From Salinicola corii (GTDB lineage: Bacteria; Pseudomonadota; Gammaproteobacteria; Pseudomonadales; Halomonadaceae), in NCBI RefSeq assembly GCF_008298015.1, contig NZ_VTPX01000003.1:192290-256289 (forward strand): a DNA stretch of 64,000 bases. Direction: 5' to 3'. A program made the translations under genes and the position numbers. The notes under the pieces are model-generated. The model made no database searches, was not told the origin of the DNA, and worked only from the letters and a program-made list of their open reading frames with translations. Below are positions 45,092-55,482 of this stretch, piece after piece; position 1 is the stretch's first letter, and each line of letters starts with the position of its first letter.

Positions 45092-45865
45092 CTAGAAGTC
45101 GACCCGCAGTCGATCCTGGCCCGTCACTTTCCCTTGAAGGATCTGGTTGTTCTCCGTCTTGAGACGGATCGTACTCCCCAGGCCACCATTATCCAGCGCC
45201 TCGACGTTGCGACTGACATGGAATCCCTGCCCGACAGCGGTAAGCACCACCGTGTCGCCACGTTTTACCATCCAGGGCTTCCGCATCATGTCGTCGGTCA
45301 GTGTGGTGCCAGGCGGTATGCGTCGGGTGGCGATCATTCCGGCCGCCCGAGCGGGATCATCCAGATAGCCACGGCGGAGGCGGGAAATGTCCGTCTGCTG
45401 CCAGTCCAGCGCCGTCGCATCGATCCGTTGCCCCGGATCGATCGGCTGACGCACCACCAGATGACGGACGACGGCGGAGACCGTGGCCTGCAGATAGCGG
45501 GCGCGGCTGTCATCGCTACCGCAGTGCACGCCAACGGTCACCCGGCCTTGAGGCACACCCGGCCGAGGCAGAAAAGGCCGGGGCTCTGGGCAATCCCCGA
45601 GATCGGCCGCACTTTCCTGAAGCTCGATCTTGACCTGGTCGCCGAGTGAGGCGGTCTGCCGTTGCAGGAAGCGCTTCACGCTCGCGTTGACCGCATCGTT
45701 CGGCGGAACATCGGTATCTGCCTGCGATATCGAGGGTATCGGCAACAGCGACAGCGCGAACAGTAGTGCCATCAGTGTCATGGCTCCGGTCCAGACGACG
45801 CGTCGCAGACCGGGACGGAACTTCGACCGGGAGCGCTGAAACGTTTCGGGCGGATCTGCTCGCAT
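45092..45865 (-). CDS. flgA: Flagellar P-ring assembly chaperone FlgA
   Basis: Periplasmic chaperone helping FlgI form the P ring. The 257-residue product has a basic N-terminus, a hydrophobic signal segment (about 26-47), an N-terminal domain (VNASVKRFLQRQTASLGDQVKIEL) and a SAF-type C-terminal domain (VRQPIDPGQRIDATALDWQQTDISRL, about 138-163; LDNGGLGSTIRLKTENN near 228). Divergent from flgB over a 209-nt promoter region. Confidence 0.93.
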   Translation of the reverse strand: MRADPPETFQRSRSKFRPGLRRVVWTGAMTLMALLFALSLLPIPSISQADTDVPPNDAVNASVKRFLQRQTASLGDQVKIELQESAADLGDCPEPRPFLPRPGVPQGRVTVGVHCGSDDSRARYLQATVSAVVRHLVVRQPIDPGQRIDATALDWQQTDISRLRRGYLDDPARAAGMIATRRIPPGTTLTDDMMRKPWMVKRGDTVVLTAVGQGFHVSRNVEALDNGGLGSTIRLKTENNQILQGKVTGQDRLRVDF

Positions 45866-46003
45866 GACATGGACCTCGGTGGCTAGCAGGCTCGCGGTAT
45901 ACCGCGTCGATCGACGGAAATCCCCATAGTGGAAGGGATTTTAAACAGGCTCGCCGCAAGGCATTGATAAAAATGGCGCGCAATTACGGGTCTGTTTACA
46001 CGT

Positions 46004-46019
46004 TTGGCACGAACATCCC
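46004..46019 (+). promoter_or_regulatory. Weak sigma-54-like element before flgB
   Basis: TTGGCACG (46004-46011) is a perfect -24 element, but 10 nt after the GG the -12 dinucleotide is CC instead of GC. It lies about 55 nt before flgB, which is RpoN-dependent in Pseudomonas. Candidate only. Confidence 0.3.
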
Positions 46020-46074
46020 GCCGCTATTCTCCACTCTGTCAATTTTCCAGCGAACGCCACTCGAGGTGCACGGC

Positions 46075-46494
46075 ATGTTCGACAAGTTGGATAACGCGCT
46101 GCGCTTCCAGCAGGAGGCCATCAATCTGCGGGCGGAGCGCCAACAGGTGCTGGCCAATAACATCGCCAACGCCGATACACCCAACTTCAAGGCGCGCGAC
46201 TTCGATTTTCGCGCCGAGTTGAACCGGGTGATGGAGCAGGGCCGCAGCGAGTCTTCCGGAGGATTGTCACTGGCACGGACCTCCGCCCGACACATTCCCG
46301 GGCAGGCTGGGGGAAGGACGGGCGTTCGAGACCTGCTCTACCGGATGCCGGATCAGCCCAGCCTCGATGGCAATACGGTCGATATGGATCGGGAGCGCTC
46401 GGCCTTTGCCGACAATTCGCTGCGTTATCAGGCGGATGTCACTTTCGTCAGTCGCAAGATCCAGGGGCTGAAGAAAGCCATGCAATCGGAGTAA
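46075..46494 (+). CDS. flgB: Flagellar proximal rod protein FlgB
   Basis: Basal-body rod subunit. The 139-residue product begins [36 protein letters not shown] (family motif at residues 27-36, [10 protein letters not shown]) and ends [26 protein letters not shown] 46075 is fixed by GAGGTG at 46062 and homology. First gene of flgBCDEFGHIJ. Confidence 0.96.
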   Translation: MFDKLDNALRFQQEAINLRAERQQVLANNIANADTPNFKARDFDFRAELNRVMEQGRSESSGGLSLARTSARHIPGQAGGRTGVRDLLYRMPDQPSLDGNTVDMDRERSAFADNSLRYQADVTFVSRKIQGLKKAMQSE

Positions 46495-46498
46495 CACG

Positions 46499-46909
46499 AT
46501 GTCGATGTTCAGCGTATTCGAAATTTCCGGCTCGGCGCTGTCCGCCAATTCACAACGGATGAACGTGACGGCCAGCAACCTGGCTAATGCGGACAGCGTT
46601 GCCGGGCCTGAAGGACAGCCTTATCACGCCAGACAGGTGATGTTCCAGGCGATGAGCCAGCAGGGCGGCAGTGTGGGCGGTGTTCGCGTCAACGGCGTGA
46701 TCGAGGACGACACCACGCCGATGCGTATGGAATATCGGCCGGGGCATCCGTTGGCGGACGAACAGGGCTACGTGACGATGCCCAATGTCGATCCGGTTAA
46801 CGAAATGGTGGACATGATCGCCGCCTCCCGCTCCTATCAAGCCAACGTCGAGGTCATGAACACCGCCAAGACGCTGATGACGAAAACACTCACCATCGGC
46901 GAAGGCTGA
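46499..46909 (+). CDS. flgC: Flagellar proximal rod protein FlgC
   Basis: Rod subunit, 136 residues (E. coli 134). The N-terminal [22 protein letters not shown] and C-terminal [31 protein letters not shown] segments are the conserved rod/hook-family ends. It starts 4 nt after flgB. Confidence 0.97.
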   Translation: MSMFSVFEISGSALSANSQRMNVTASNLANADSVAGPEGQPYHARQVMFQAMSQQGGSVGGVRVNGVIEDDTTPMRMEYRPGHPLADEQGYVTMPNVDPVNEMVDMIAASRSYQANVEVMNTAKTLMTKTLTIGEG

Positions 46910-46938
46910 TCGGTGTCGGTCCATATCGAGGAGATGTC

Positions 46939-47640
46939 ATGTCCAGTCCGGTGATCGGCAACAGTACCCTGGCCAACATCAATGGTGCGGCCGCCCAGAG
47001 TTCTACCACGGGAGTCGACTCCGGTAGCGAGCTCAACGATCGTTTCATGACGTTGCTGGTGACGCAGTTGAAGAACCAGGACCCGACCAGCCCGATGGAA
47101 AATTCGGACATGACGGCGCAACTGGCTCAGATCAATACCGTCAGCGGTATCGAGAAGCTCAACGACAGCCTGTCCGCGATTACCGACCAGATCGACGCGG
47201 GCCAGGCGTTGCAGGCCACGGCGTTGATCGGCCAGGGCGTGATGGTGCCGGGCAACAGGATCCTGGTGGGATCCTCCGATGGCACCGACGGTGTGGTCAC
47301 GACGCCGATCGGCGTGGAGCTGGATGGCGCCGTCGAGGATCTGCAGATCGATATTCGCGGCGCCAGCGGCGAGATCATCGACAGCTTCTCCACCGGGCCC
47401 TTGTCCGCTGGCGTCCACAGCTTTACCTGGGATGGCAAGTTGGCCGATGGCTCCAGCGCTGCCATCGACGGCACCTACACGGCTTCCTTGACCGGAACCG
47501 TCGGGGACGACACCTACGCGCCGACTGCGCTGAACTATGCCCTGGTCAACGGGGTGATTCAGGGGGCGAACGGCGCCCAGCTCGACCTGGGATACGCTCA
47601 GGATCCCGTGGCGCTCTCGGAAGTGCGTCAGATTCTCTGA
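46939..47640 (+). CDS. flgD: Flagellar hook assembly (capping) protein FlgD
   Basis: Scaffold at the hook tip during hook growth. The 233-residue product has the conserved N-terminus (LNDRFMTLLVTQLKNQDPTSPMENSDMTAQLAQI, about 31-64) and a C-terminal Tudor/Fn3-like part (YALVNGVI... LDLGYAQDPVALSEVRQIL). GAGGAG precedes the ATG. Confidence 0.95.
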   Translation: MSSPVIGNSTLANINGAAAQSSTTGVDSGSELNDRFMTLLVTQLKNQDPTSPMENSDMTAQLAQINTVSGIEKLNDSLSAITDQIDAGQALQATALIGQGVMVPGNRILVGSSDGTDGVVTTPIGVELDGAVEDLQIDIRGASGEIIDSFSTGPLSAGVHSFTWDGKLADGSSAAIDGTYTASLTGTVGDDTYAPTALNYALVNGVIQGANGAQLDLGYAQDPVALSEVRQIL

Positions 47641-47704
47641 GTGAGATTCAGTAACGACATGAACCGTTCTAGCGGACGCAACCGATAAACGTAGGGGATC
47701 AGTC

Positions 47705-48997
47705 ATGGGTTTTTCGCAGGCATTGAGCGGCGTCAACGCCGCTTCCCAGCAGTTGGATGTGATCGGCAACAATATTTCCAACTCTCAGACCAAGGGGTTC
47801 AAGAGTGGGTCGGTCCAGTTCTCCGATGTCTTCGCCAATAGCGCCGTCGGCCTGGGCACCCGGGTCTCCGGCGTGCTCCAGGACTTCAGCACCGGCAGCC
47901 TCGAGTCCACCGGGCGCAACCTGGACATCGCCATCAGCGGCGATGGCTTCCTGCGCTTCCAGCAGGAGGGCGAAGTCGGCTACTCGCGCAACGGCCAGCT
48001 GACGCTGACCGCCGACGGCTTTCTGGAAAACGCCCAAGGCGCCCGGTTGATGGGCTACGGCCTGGCGGATGCCGCTGACGTCAACTCCGGCGTCGTCGTC
48101 GGTGGCCAGCCGCAGGTGCTCAACGTGCCGGCGGCGGATATGCCGGCAAGCGCCACCGGTGCCACCGGAACGGGCATCAACATTCAGCTCAACCTGGATG
48201 CCTTCACCGTGGCCGACGACTCCTCGACCGCGGTGCTCTACGACAACCTTGCCGCCAAGACCGCCGAAGATACCACCCAGCAGACCTCCGTCGCCTACAA
48301 CTACTCCACCAGCTTCACGGTCTACGACTCGCAGGGTGCGCAGCACAACGCCACGCTGTACTTCCAGAAGACCGGCGACAACGCCTGGAGCGCCCGCACG
48401 GCGCTGGACGGCGTGCTCACCGATCAGACGCTCACGGCGACTTTCGATAGCGCCGGCAAGCTGGCCACGATCGATGGCGAGGACGCCACGGCCAATCCGG
48501 TCACCTGGCCGAATCTGGCATTCACCAACAACGAGCTTGGCGACGGCGTCGATCCGATCAGCGCCACCTTCAACATGGCGGGCAGCACCCAGTTCTCCAA
48601 CGACTCCACGGTCAAGAGCCTGGCGCAGGATGGCTACGCCTCCGGGGCGTTGGTCGGCGTCAGCTTCGCCGATGACGGCTCCGTCGTCGGCAGCTACTCG
48701 AACGAGAAGACCGTCAACCTCGGGCAGATCGCGCTGGCGACCTTCCGCAATCCCGAGGGCCTGTCGCCCTCCGGCGGCAACCTGTTCGCAGCGACCGCCA
48801 CCTCCGGCAACGAACTGCTGGGCATCGCGGGAACAGGAACACTGGGATCGATCGAGGCCGAAACGCTGGAAGCTTCCAATGTCGACCTGACGACGGAACT
48901 GGTCAACCTGATCATTGCGCAACGCAACTATCAGGCCAACACCAATTCGATTCGTACCCAGTCCGAAGTCATGGATCAGGTCGCCCAACTGCGCTGA
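47705..48997 (+). CDS. flgE: Flagellar hook protein FlgE
   Basis: Main hook subunit. The 430-residue product has conserved ends: GFSQALSGVNAASQQLDVIGNNISNSQTKGFK at the N-terminus and LEASNVDLTTELVNLIIAQRNYQANTNSI at the C-terminus. The variable outer domain (about 140-330) is rich in Thr/Ser/Ala/Asp. Acidic composition fits a salt-adapted organism. 64 nt after flgD; GTAGGGG precedes the start. Confidence 0.96.
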   Translation: MGFSQALSGVNAASQQLDVIGNNISNSQTKGFKSGSVQFSDVFANSAVGLGTRVSGVLQDFSTGSLESTGRNLDIAISGDGFLRFQQEGEVGYSRNGQLTLTADGFLENAQGARLMGYGLADAADVNSGVVVGGQPQVLNVPAADMPASATGATGTGINIQLNLDAFTVADDSSTAVLYDNLAAKTAEDTTQQTSVAYNYSTSFTVYDSQGAQHNATLYFQKTGDNAWSARTALDGVLTDQTLTATFDSAGKLATIDGEDATANPVTWPNLAFTNNELGDGVDPISATFNMAGSTQFSNDSTVKSLAQDGYASGALVGVSFADDGSVVGSYSNEKTVNLGQIALATFRNPEGLSPSGGNLFAATATSGNELLGIAGTGTLGSIEAETLEASNVDLTTELVNLIIAQRNYQANTNSIRTQSEVMDQVAQLR

Positions 48998-49058
48998 TGA
49001 CGACATGCCGCCGATCATGTCGTGATCGGCGGCAACCTCGCTTCCAAAGGGTTTCAGC

Positions 49059-49826
49059 ATGGATCGGATTCTATATACCGCCGGTGGTGGCGCGAGCCAG
49101 ACCATGGCTCAGCAGTCGGTGGTCAATAACAACCTGGCCAACGTCAGTACCCCCGGTTTCCGTGGCGAGCTGATGGCTCTCCGCGCGGTACCGGTGGAAG
49201 GCGACGCGCGCCTGCCGACTCGCATTGCTTCGATGATGACTACCCCCGGTGCCGATTTCACGCCGGGTACCATCAGTACCACCGGGCGCAGCCTCGACGT
49301 CGCGCTGCAGGGCGATGACACCTGGCTGGCGTTGCAGTCGCCAGACGGCGGGGAGGCCTATACGCGGCGCGGCGATCTCCAGGTCGACGCCACCGGCCTG
49401 CTGACGTCGCTCGGCAATCCGGTTCTCTCCGACAACGGGCAGGCCATCGTGGTGCCGCTCGGGGGCGACGTGACGATCGCGCCGGACGGCTCTATCAGCG
49501 TGCTGGAGCCGGGCCAGAATCCGGACGCCGTGGCACCGCTGGCGCGCCTGAAGATGGTGGTGCCGGGCAACGACAACCTGGTGCGCGGGGAGGATGGCCT
49601 GTTCCGCAGGGTGCCGGCGGAGGGCGAGGATGTCGCGGCACCGTTGCCGGCCGACGATACCCGGCGATTGGTTCCCGGGGCGCTGGAGGGCAGCAACGTC
49701 ACTCCAACCGAGGCGATGATTTCGATGATCGATAGTGCCCGCCGCTACGACATGCACATGAAAATGATCGAGAGCGCGGACGAGAACGAACAGCGCGCCA
49801 ACAGCCTTCTCTCGCTAACCAGCTGA
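49059..49826 (+). CDS. flgF: Flagellar proximal rod protein FlgF
   Basis: Rod subunit, 255 residues. Begins [36 protein letters not shown] and ends with GALEGSNVTPTEAMISMIDSARRYDMHMKMI. Lies between flgE and flgG in the standard order. Confidence 0.95.
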   Translation: MDRILYTAGGGASQTMAQQSVVNNNLANVSTPGFRGELMALRAVPVEGDARLPTRIASMMTTPGADFTPGTISTTGRSLDVALQGDDTWLALQSPDGGEAYTRRGDLQVDATGLLTSLGNPVLSDNGQAIVVPLGGDVTIAPDGSISVLEPGQNPDAVAPLARLKMVVPGNDNLVRGEDGLFRRVPAEGEDVAAPLPADDTRRLVPGALEGSNVTPTEAMISMIDSARRYDMHMKMIESADENEQRANSLLSLTS

Positions 49827-49889
49827 CGTCAATTTCGACCAGCGGTGCCAGCCACTTCACGCTAGCGCACCGACAATGAGGTTCCTGTC

Positions 49890-50672
49890 ATGATCAAATC
49901 TCTGTGGACGGCCAAGACCGGTCTGGAGTCGCAACAGGTCAAGCTGGATGTGATCTCCAACAACCTGGCCAACGTCTCGACCAACGGCTTCAAGCGATCC
50001 CGCGCCGTGTTCGAGGATCTGCTCTACCAGAACGTGCGCCAGCCCGGCGCCCAGTCTTCGGTGGTCGATACCCTGCCTTCCGGCATGCAGGTGGGTACCG
50101 GCGTGCGCCCCGTGGCGACCGAGCGGCTGCACACACAGGGCGGGCTGCAGAATACCGAGAACTCCCGGGACCTGGCGATCAACGGCAAGGGGTTCTTCGC
50201 CGTGCAGATGCCTGACGGCACCACCGGCTATACCCGCGACGGCAGTTTCCAGGTCAACGAGAACGGCCAACTGGTCACCGCCGGGGGGTATCCCGTCGAT
50301 CCGCCGATCGTGATTCCGCAGAACGCGCTCTCGATCACCGTCAGTCAGGACGGCGCCGTGTCCGTCACCCAGCCGGGAACGTCCCAGAGCAATGAAGTGG
50401 GGCAGATCATGCTCTCCACCTTCATCAATCCGACAGGGCTTCAGAGCATTGGCCAGAACCTGTACCTGGAAACCGATGCTTCGGGCCCGCGTACCGATCT
50501 CAACCCGGGCCTGGATGGCGCCGGCAAGCTCTATCAGGGCTATGTCGAGACCTCCAACGTCAATGTGGTGGAGGAGATGGTCAGCATGATCGAGACGCAG
50601 CGTGCCTACGAGATCAACAGCAAGGCCGTCGAAACGTCCGATCAGATGCTTCAGCGTCTGACGCAGCTATAA
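49890..50672 (+). CDS. flgG: Flagellar distal rod protein FlgG
   Basis: Distal rod subunit, 260 residues, exactly the E. coli length. N-terminal [32 protein letters not shown], the FlgG-specific [22 protein letters not shown] segment, and C-terminal [29 protein letters not shown]. Confidence 0.97.
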   Translation: MIKSLWTAKTGLESQQVKLDVISNNLANVSTNGFKRSRAVFEDLLYQNVRQPGAQSSVVDTLPSGMQVGTGVRPVATERLHTQGGLQNTENSRDLAINGKGFFAVQMPDGTTGYTRDGSFQVNENGQLVTAGGYPVDPPIVIPQNALSITVSQDGAVSVTQPGTSQSNEVGQIMLSTFINPTGLQSIGQNLYLETDASGPRTDLNPGLDGAGKLYQGYVETSNVNVVEEMVSMIETQRAYEINSKAVETSDQMLQRLTQL

Positions 50673-50686
50673 ACCGGGGAAGACGC

Positions 50687-51385
50687 GTGTTGCTGACCGC
50701 AGAACTAGCCACGACGTGGCGTAGAGTGATGATGCTGATCGGCCTGGGGCTGGCGACGGTCGTGGCGGGCTGCGCGCAGATTCCCAGGCACTCCGTGGTC
50801 GAGAATTCCGCGCCGGTGGAAATCCCCTCGACGCCGCCGTCCCAGGCCAATGGCTCCATCTACCAAGCCCGCTTCGGCTTCCAGCCGCTGTTCGAGGATC
50901 GGCGCCCGCGCCAGGTCGGCGACATCATCACCATCGTACTCGACGAGCAGGTCAGTGCCAGCAAGAACTCCGCTGCGAACGCCACGCGCAACGGATCCGC
51001 CACCTTCACGCCGGGGGTGGTTCCCAACCCGATCGACTTCCTCGAGAGGTACGGTACCGACCTGGAGGGCGAGAACGTGTTCAACGGGTCCGGTGGGGCA
51101 AATGCCAACAACACCTTTACCGGGACGATCACCGTGACCGTCTACGACCTGCTGGCCAATGGCAACCTCAAGGTACGGGGGGAAAAGCAGATCGCGATCA
51201 ACCAGGGCACCGAGTACATCCGCTTCTCCGGCGTGGTCAATCCCCGCGCGATTACCGGTTCCAATACCGTGCAGTCGACCCAGGTCGCCGATGCCCGCAT
51301 CGAATATATCGGTGACGGCTATATCAACGAAGCGCAGACCATGGGTTGGCTGCAGCGCTTTTTCCTCAATATTTCGCCTTTCTGA
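50687..51385 (+). CDS. flgH: Flagellar L-ring lipoprotein FlgH
   Basis: Outer-membrane L-ring subunit. From GTG 50687 (GGGGA upstream) it has 232 residues with a lipoprotein signal ending in the lipobox VAGC (about residue 28). An internal ATG pair near 50729 would shorten the signal to a more typical length. Conserved parts: [28 protein letters not shown] and [15 protein letters not shown]. The stop overlaps flgI (TGATG). Confidence 0.95.
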   Translation: MLLTAELATTWRRVMMLIGLGLATVVAGCAQIPRHSVVENSAPVEIPSTPPSQANGSIYQARFGFQPLFEDRRPRQVGDIITIVLDEQVSASKNSAANATRNGSATFTPGVVPNPIDFLERYGTDLEGENVFNGSGGANANNTFTGTITVTVYDLLANGNLKVRGEKQIAINQGTEYIRFSGVVNPRAITGSNTVQSTQVADARIEYIGDGYINEAQTMGWLQRFFLNISPF

Positions 51386-52524
51386 TGCCTATGACCCGCC
51401 TGTCCCGTTCGATTCGCCGCCTGCTGCTGGCGCAAACACTGGTGCTGGTGGTGATGCTGCCGTTCAGCCTGGGCGCGCAGGCCCAGCGCATTCAGGATCT
51501 CGCCAACTTCTCGGGCGTGCGTGACAACCCGCTGGTCGGCTACGGGCTGGTCGTCGGCCTCGATGGCACGGGAGATCAGACCACCCAGGCTCCGTTCACC
51601 GGCCAGAGCATTACCAACCTGTTGTCGCAACTCGGGGTGACGATTCCGGCTGGTACCAACATGCAGTTGCGCAACGTGGCCGCGGTCATGGTGACGGCGA
51701 AATTGCCGCCTTTCTCGCGCCAGGGACAGGAGATCGACGTCACTGTCTCGTCGGTTGGCAACGCCGATAGCCTGCGGGGTGGAACGCTGCTGATGACGCC
51801 ACTCAAGGGCGCGGACGGCCGTGTCTATGCACTGGCCCAAGGCAACGTCTATGTCGGCGGTGCCGGTGGCCAGGCTGCCGGCAGCAGTGTGTCCGTCAAT
51901 CACCTGGCGGCGGGTCGAATACCGGGCGGCGGTCTGGTCGAGCAGGAAGTACCGGTGCGGCTTGGGGATGCCAGCGGCACGCTGGATCTGTTCCTCAAGC
52001 AGTCCGACTTCGAGAATGCGCGCCGGATGGTGGCGGCGATCAACCAGGAGTTCGGAGCGCCGGTGGCGGCCGCACTCGATGGGCGGACGGTGCAACTCAA
52101 GCTGCCGGCCAACGGCAACGATCGAGTCACCTTCCTGGCACGCGTGCAGGGTATCGACGTCACCACCGAGCGTGGCCCGGCCAAGGTGATCGTCAACGCT
52201 CGCACCGGCTCCGTGGTGCTGTCGGATACCGTCACGTTGAACCGGGCGGCGGTAGCTCACGGCAACCTGTCGATCGTCATCGATTCCAACCCACAGGTCA
52301 GTCAGCCCAATGCCCTGGCCGACGGTGACACGGTCGTGGTACCCAATGCCGATATCAGCGTTCAACAGGAGGGCGGCGCGCTGCAGATGGTCCAGACCAG
52401 CGCCGACCTGATGGATGTCGTCAACGCGTTGAACGCGCTGGGGGCTTCGCCGCAGGACCTGATGTCGATCCTGCAGGCATTGAAGTCCGCGGGCTCGCTC
52501 AACGCCGAACTGGATATCATCTGA
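51385..52524 (+). CDS. flgI: Flagellar P-ring protein FlgI
   Basis: Periplasmic P-ring subunit. The 379-residue product has a signal peptide (about 1-34, AQA-Q), then RIQDLANFSGVRDNPLVGYGLVVGLDGTGDQT, and a C-terminal LMDVVNALNALGASPQDLMSILQALKSAG. Start by overlap with the flgH stop; ATG 51391 is an alternative. Its 3' end overlaps flgJ (TGATG). Confidence 0.97.
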   Translation: MPMTRLSRSIRRLLLAQTLVLVVMLPFSLGAQAQRIQDLANFSGVRDNPLVGYGLVVGLDGTGDQTTQAPFTGQSITNLLSQLGVTIPAGTNMQLRNVAAVMVTAKLPPFSRQGQEIDVTVSSVGNADSLRGGTLLMTPLKGADGRVYALAQGNVYVGGAGGQAAGSSVSVNHLAAGRIPGGGLVEQEVPVRLGDASGTLDLFLKQSDFENARRMVAAINQEFGAPVAAALDGRTVQLKLPANGNDRVTFLARVQGIDVTTERGPAKVIVNARTGSVVLSDTVTLNRAAVAHGNLSIVIDSNPQVSQPNALADGDTVVVPNADISVQQEGGALQMVQTSADLMDVVNALNALGASPQDLMSILQALKSAGSLNAELDII

Positions 52525-53606
52525 TGACGATGGGCAACGATCTCTCCGACCAGTTCGCGCTCGACGTCCAGAGCGTCCAGCGGCTCAAGTACAGCGCGGC
52601 GAACTCATCGCAGGGCAGCCTCAAGGAAGCGTCGCGCCAGTTCGAGGCCATCTTTCTGCAAATGATGCTCAAGAGCATGCGCGATGCCAGCCCCAAGTCC
52701 GGTCTGCTGCAGAGCCATCAGATGGACATGATGCGCTCGATGCAGGACCAGCAGTGGGCCCAGCAGCTGGCGGGAAAGGGGTTGGGGTTGGCCGACCAAC
52801 TCGTGCAGCAGTTGGAAGGAAGCGGATTGCCCGGGACGTCGGCGCTGCCGGCAACCAGCGGGAAGGAGGACACCTCGACCTTGATTGCGGGTATTCCCCG
52901 TGGCACGCCACGTCTGCTGCACGATGGTCAGCGAACTCCCGGATTCGCGCCGGATTCGTCTCGGCATGATATGGCGCTGTCTGGAACGCCAGGCAACAGC
53001 GCGACGGACAACGATGTTGCCGTCGCACCTTCGTCGGCACGCGCCGATGACGGCGATCGTCCGGCCCACGTCCGTGCCTTCCTCGAGCGTTTGGCGGGTC
53101 CCGCCCGGCGCGCCGAGCAGGCTTCGGGAGTGCCCGCCGAACTGATCCTCGCCCAGGCGGCGCTCGAGACAGGCTGGGGGCAGCGTGAGATCCCCACGGC
53201 CCGCGGTGGAAACAGTCACAATCTGTTCGGTATCAAGGCCGGCCAGTCGTGGCAGGGCGCTACTACGGAAATCACCACCACCGAATACGTGAATGGCCGG
53301 CCGATCAAGGTGTCCGACCGCTTCCGTGTTTACGACTCCTACACGGAAGCGTTCGCCGATTACGCCAGCTTGATCGGGGGCAATCCCCGTTATCGAGGCG
53401 TGGTGGCAGCTTCGTCGCCAGATCTGGCCGCACAGGCGTTGCAGTACGGCGGCTACGCCACGGACCCACGATATGCCGAAAAGCTTCAGGGAGTCATGGC
53501 GCAATTGGGCGAGTTGGATGCCCCAAGAGGCCGCGACCTGCTGGCAGCCTCTGGAGATAACGACAATCCTTTCGGTCCGGGCGCGGTGCCCTCCGCGATC
53601 TTCTAG
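52524..53606 (+). CDS. flgJ: Peptidoglycan hydrolase / rod cap FlgJ
   Basis: Cuts murein so the rod can pass. The 360-residue dual-domain product has an N-terminal rod-binding domain (ASRQFEAIFLQMMLKSMRDAS, about 36-56), a Ser/Thr/Asp-rich linker, and a C-terminal glucosaminidase domain (about 185-340) with ASGVPAELILAQAALETGWGQ containing the catalytic Glu. It is longer than E. coli FlgJ (313) because of the linker. Last gene of the flgB-J run. Confidence 0.95.
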   Translation: MTMGNDLSDQFALDVQSVQRLKYSAANSSQGSLKEASRQFEAIFLQMMLKSMRDASPKSGLLQSHQMDMMRSMQDQQWAQQLAGKGLGLADQLVQQLEGSGLPGTSALPATSGKEDTSTLIAGIPRGTPRLLHDGQRTPGFAPDSSRHDMALSGTPGNSATDNDVAVAPSSARADDGDRPAHVRAFLERLAGPARRAEQASGVPAELILAQAALETGWGQREIPTARGGNSHNLFGIKAGQSWQGATTEITTTEYVNGRPIKVSDRFRVYDSYTEAFADYASLIGGNPRYRGVVAASSPDLAAQALQYGGYATDPRYAEKLQGVMAQLGELDAPRGRDLLAASGDNDNPFGPGAVPSAIF

Positions 53607-53665
53607 CCATCATTCTCGGTCTGGGGCGCGGTAACAAAACATTGCGAAATACCGCCCCGTGGGAT

Positions 53666-53692
53666 TCAAGAAACGGCTGCTGCAGCCGATAG
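53666..53692 (+). promoter_or_regulatory. Sigma-28 promoter of flgKL
   Basis: TCAAG (53666-53670), 14 nt, then GCCGATAG (53685-53692), 60 nt before flgK. Both boxes and spacing fit the FliA consensus, so flgK-flgL should be late genes under FlgM control. Confidence 0.75.
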
Positions 53693-53752
53693 AAATCATA
53701 ACCTTGCACGGATTCTCGCCGGACTCTTCATGGCGTTTCACGGGATAGCGAT

Positions 53753-55381
53753 ATGAGCCTGTTTTCGATTGGTCTCAGTGGGTTGAGCGCGGCACAGAAT
53801 GCGCTGTCCACTACCAGCAACAATATCAGCAACGTTTATACCGATGGCTATAGCCGACAGCTGACGCTACTGGGGCAGAACGCCAGTGGCGGCGGCGCGG
53901 GCTCCGGCGTCAACGTCGACGGCATCCAGCGCCAGTACAACAGCTATATCAGTTCGCAGCTCAACCAGGTCAACAGCCGGCAGTCGGCACTGGAGACCTA
54001 CCAGAGTCAGGTCAACCAGATCGACGATCTGTTGGCGGACAGCGACTCCGGTCTGGCGACGCTGATGCAGGGGTTCTTCTCCAGCGTGGAGGATCTGACC
54101 GGCTCGCCGGCGGATGCAGCGGCTCGGGAAGGCGTGCTCGGCACGTCTCGCAGCATGGCGGCGCAGTTTCGCGCCTACGACGGCTATCTCAGCGACATGC
54201 GCGAAGGCATCAATGGCCAGATTGGCGACGTGGTCACCCAGGTCAACAATCTCAGCGACCAGATCGCCGATCTCAACAAGCAGGTGACGTTGGCGCGTGC
54301 CCGCAGCGGTGAAGAGCCCAACGCGCTACTGGATCAGCGCGACAAGCTGGTCAGCGATCTCGGCGACCTGGTTGACGTCGACGTTCAGGTGCAGGACGGA
54401 TCCACTTACCAGGTATCGCTCTCCAACGGCATGCCGCTGGTCGCCGGCAACAAGTCCTTCGAGCTGGTGGCGGTGAAGAGCAGCGAAGATCCCTCCAGCA
54501 TTACCATCGCCTACGAGGATGGTGGCGGTTCCCGTTCGCCGCTCAAGGAGTCGGTGATAAAGGGCGGTGAGCTGGGCGGGCTGCTGGGCTTTCGCAGTGA
54601 AACCCTGGATAGTGCGCAGAACCAGCTCGGCCAGTTGGCGGTAACGCTGGCGCAGAGCTTCAATGCCCAGCACGAGGCCGGGGTGGATCTAGACGGCAAT
54701 GCCGGTGAAGCGTTCTTCGCCATCGGTAGCCCGATCGTCGTCAGCGATGCCACCAATGCGGGCGATGGGGTCCTGGCTGCCGAGTACGGCGATGCCGGCG
54801 AGCTGACGGCGGACGATTATCGACTCACCTACCAGGCGGACGGCAGCTACTCGGTGGAGAATCTCGGTAGCGGCAAGACCAGCTCGGTATCGCCGGCGGC
54901 GGATGGCACGTTATCCGTCGGCGGCGTGACCCTGACGCCGAGCGGTACGCCGGCCGAAGGCGACGTCTTCATGCTGCAGCCGACGCGTAACGCCGCTGCG
55001 GCGTTCGATGTCGCGGTGAGTGACACCGACAAGATCGCCGCCGCGGATGCCGACAGCGGCGGTAGTGGCGATAACCGAAATGCGCTGGCGCTGCTCGATC
55101 TGCAGAACCAGAAGCTGGTCGGGGGAAGCAAGACCTTCAGTGGCGGGTACGCCTCGCTGGTCAGCGATGTCGGTAATCGGGCTGCGATCACCCAGGCCAA
55201 TCTCACCACGCAGACGGGATTGAGCGATCAGCTCTTCGCCTACCAGCAGGCCGACTCGGGCGTGAACCTGGATGAAGAGTACGCCAATCTGCTGCAGTAT
55301 CAGCAGTATTACTCGGCGAATGCCAAGATCATCGAGGCGGGCTCGACCGTCCTGGATACAATCCTGGGGCTGCGGGCCTGA
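53753..55381 (+). CDS. flgK: Hook-filament junction protein FlgK
   Basis: First hook-associated protein, 542 residues (E. coli 547). The N-terminus FSIGLSGLSAAQNALSTTSNNISNVYTDGYSRQ and C-terminus SGVNLDEEYANLLQYQQYYSANAKIIEAGSTVLDTIL are diagnostic. Preceded by its own sigma-28 promoter and followed by flgL. Confidence 0.97.
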   Translation: MSLFSIGLSGLSAAQNALSTTSNNISNVYTDGYSRQLTLLGQNASGGGAGSGVNVDGIQRQYNSYISSQLNQVNSRQSALETYQSQVNQIDDLLADSDSGLATLMQGFFSSVEDLTGSPADAAAREGVLGTSRSMAAQFRAYDGYLSDMREGINGQIGDVVTQVNNLSDQIADLNKQVTLARARSGEEPNALLDQRDKLVSDLGDLVDVDVQVQDGSTYQVSLSNGMPLVAGNKSFELVAVKSSEDPSSITIAYEDGGGSRSPLKESVIKGGELGGLLGFRSETLDSAQNQLGQLAVTLAQSFNAQHEAGVDLDGNAGEAFFAIGSPIVVSDATNAGDGVLAAEYGDAGELTADDYRLTYQADGSYSVENLGSGKTSSVSPAADGTLSVGGVTLTPSGTPAEGDVFMLQPTRNAAAAFDVAVSDTDKIAAADADSGGSGDNRNALALLDLQNQKLVGGSKTFSGGYASLVSDVGNRAAITQANLTTQTGLSDQLFAYQQADSGVNLDEEYANLLQYQQYYSANAKIIEAGSTVLDTILGLRA

Positions 55382-55482
55382 GGCGCGGCGGCATGATCCA
55401 GCGATTACCCGGGGGCCGACTTCGCGTCGTTATTGAATAGCCATTGAGTGCGCCAAGTCGAGGCGCCTTCGAGGAGAGAGCC

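Noticed and set aside
47641-47704. ACCGATAA before flgE as a sigma-28 -10 element
   Set aside because: No TAAAG/TCAAG-like box 14 nt upstream and flgE is normally not a sigma-28 gene.
47699-49105. 468-codon open frame opposite flgE
   Set aside because: Gly/Val/Asp-rich shadow of the hook gene; no motif.
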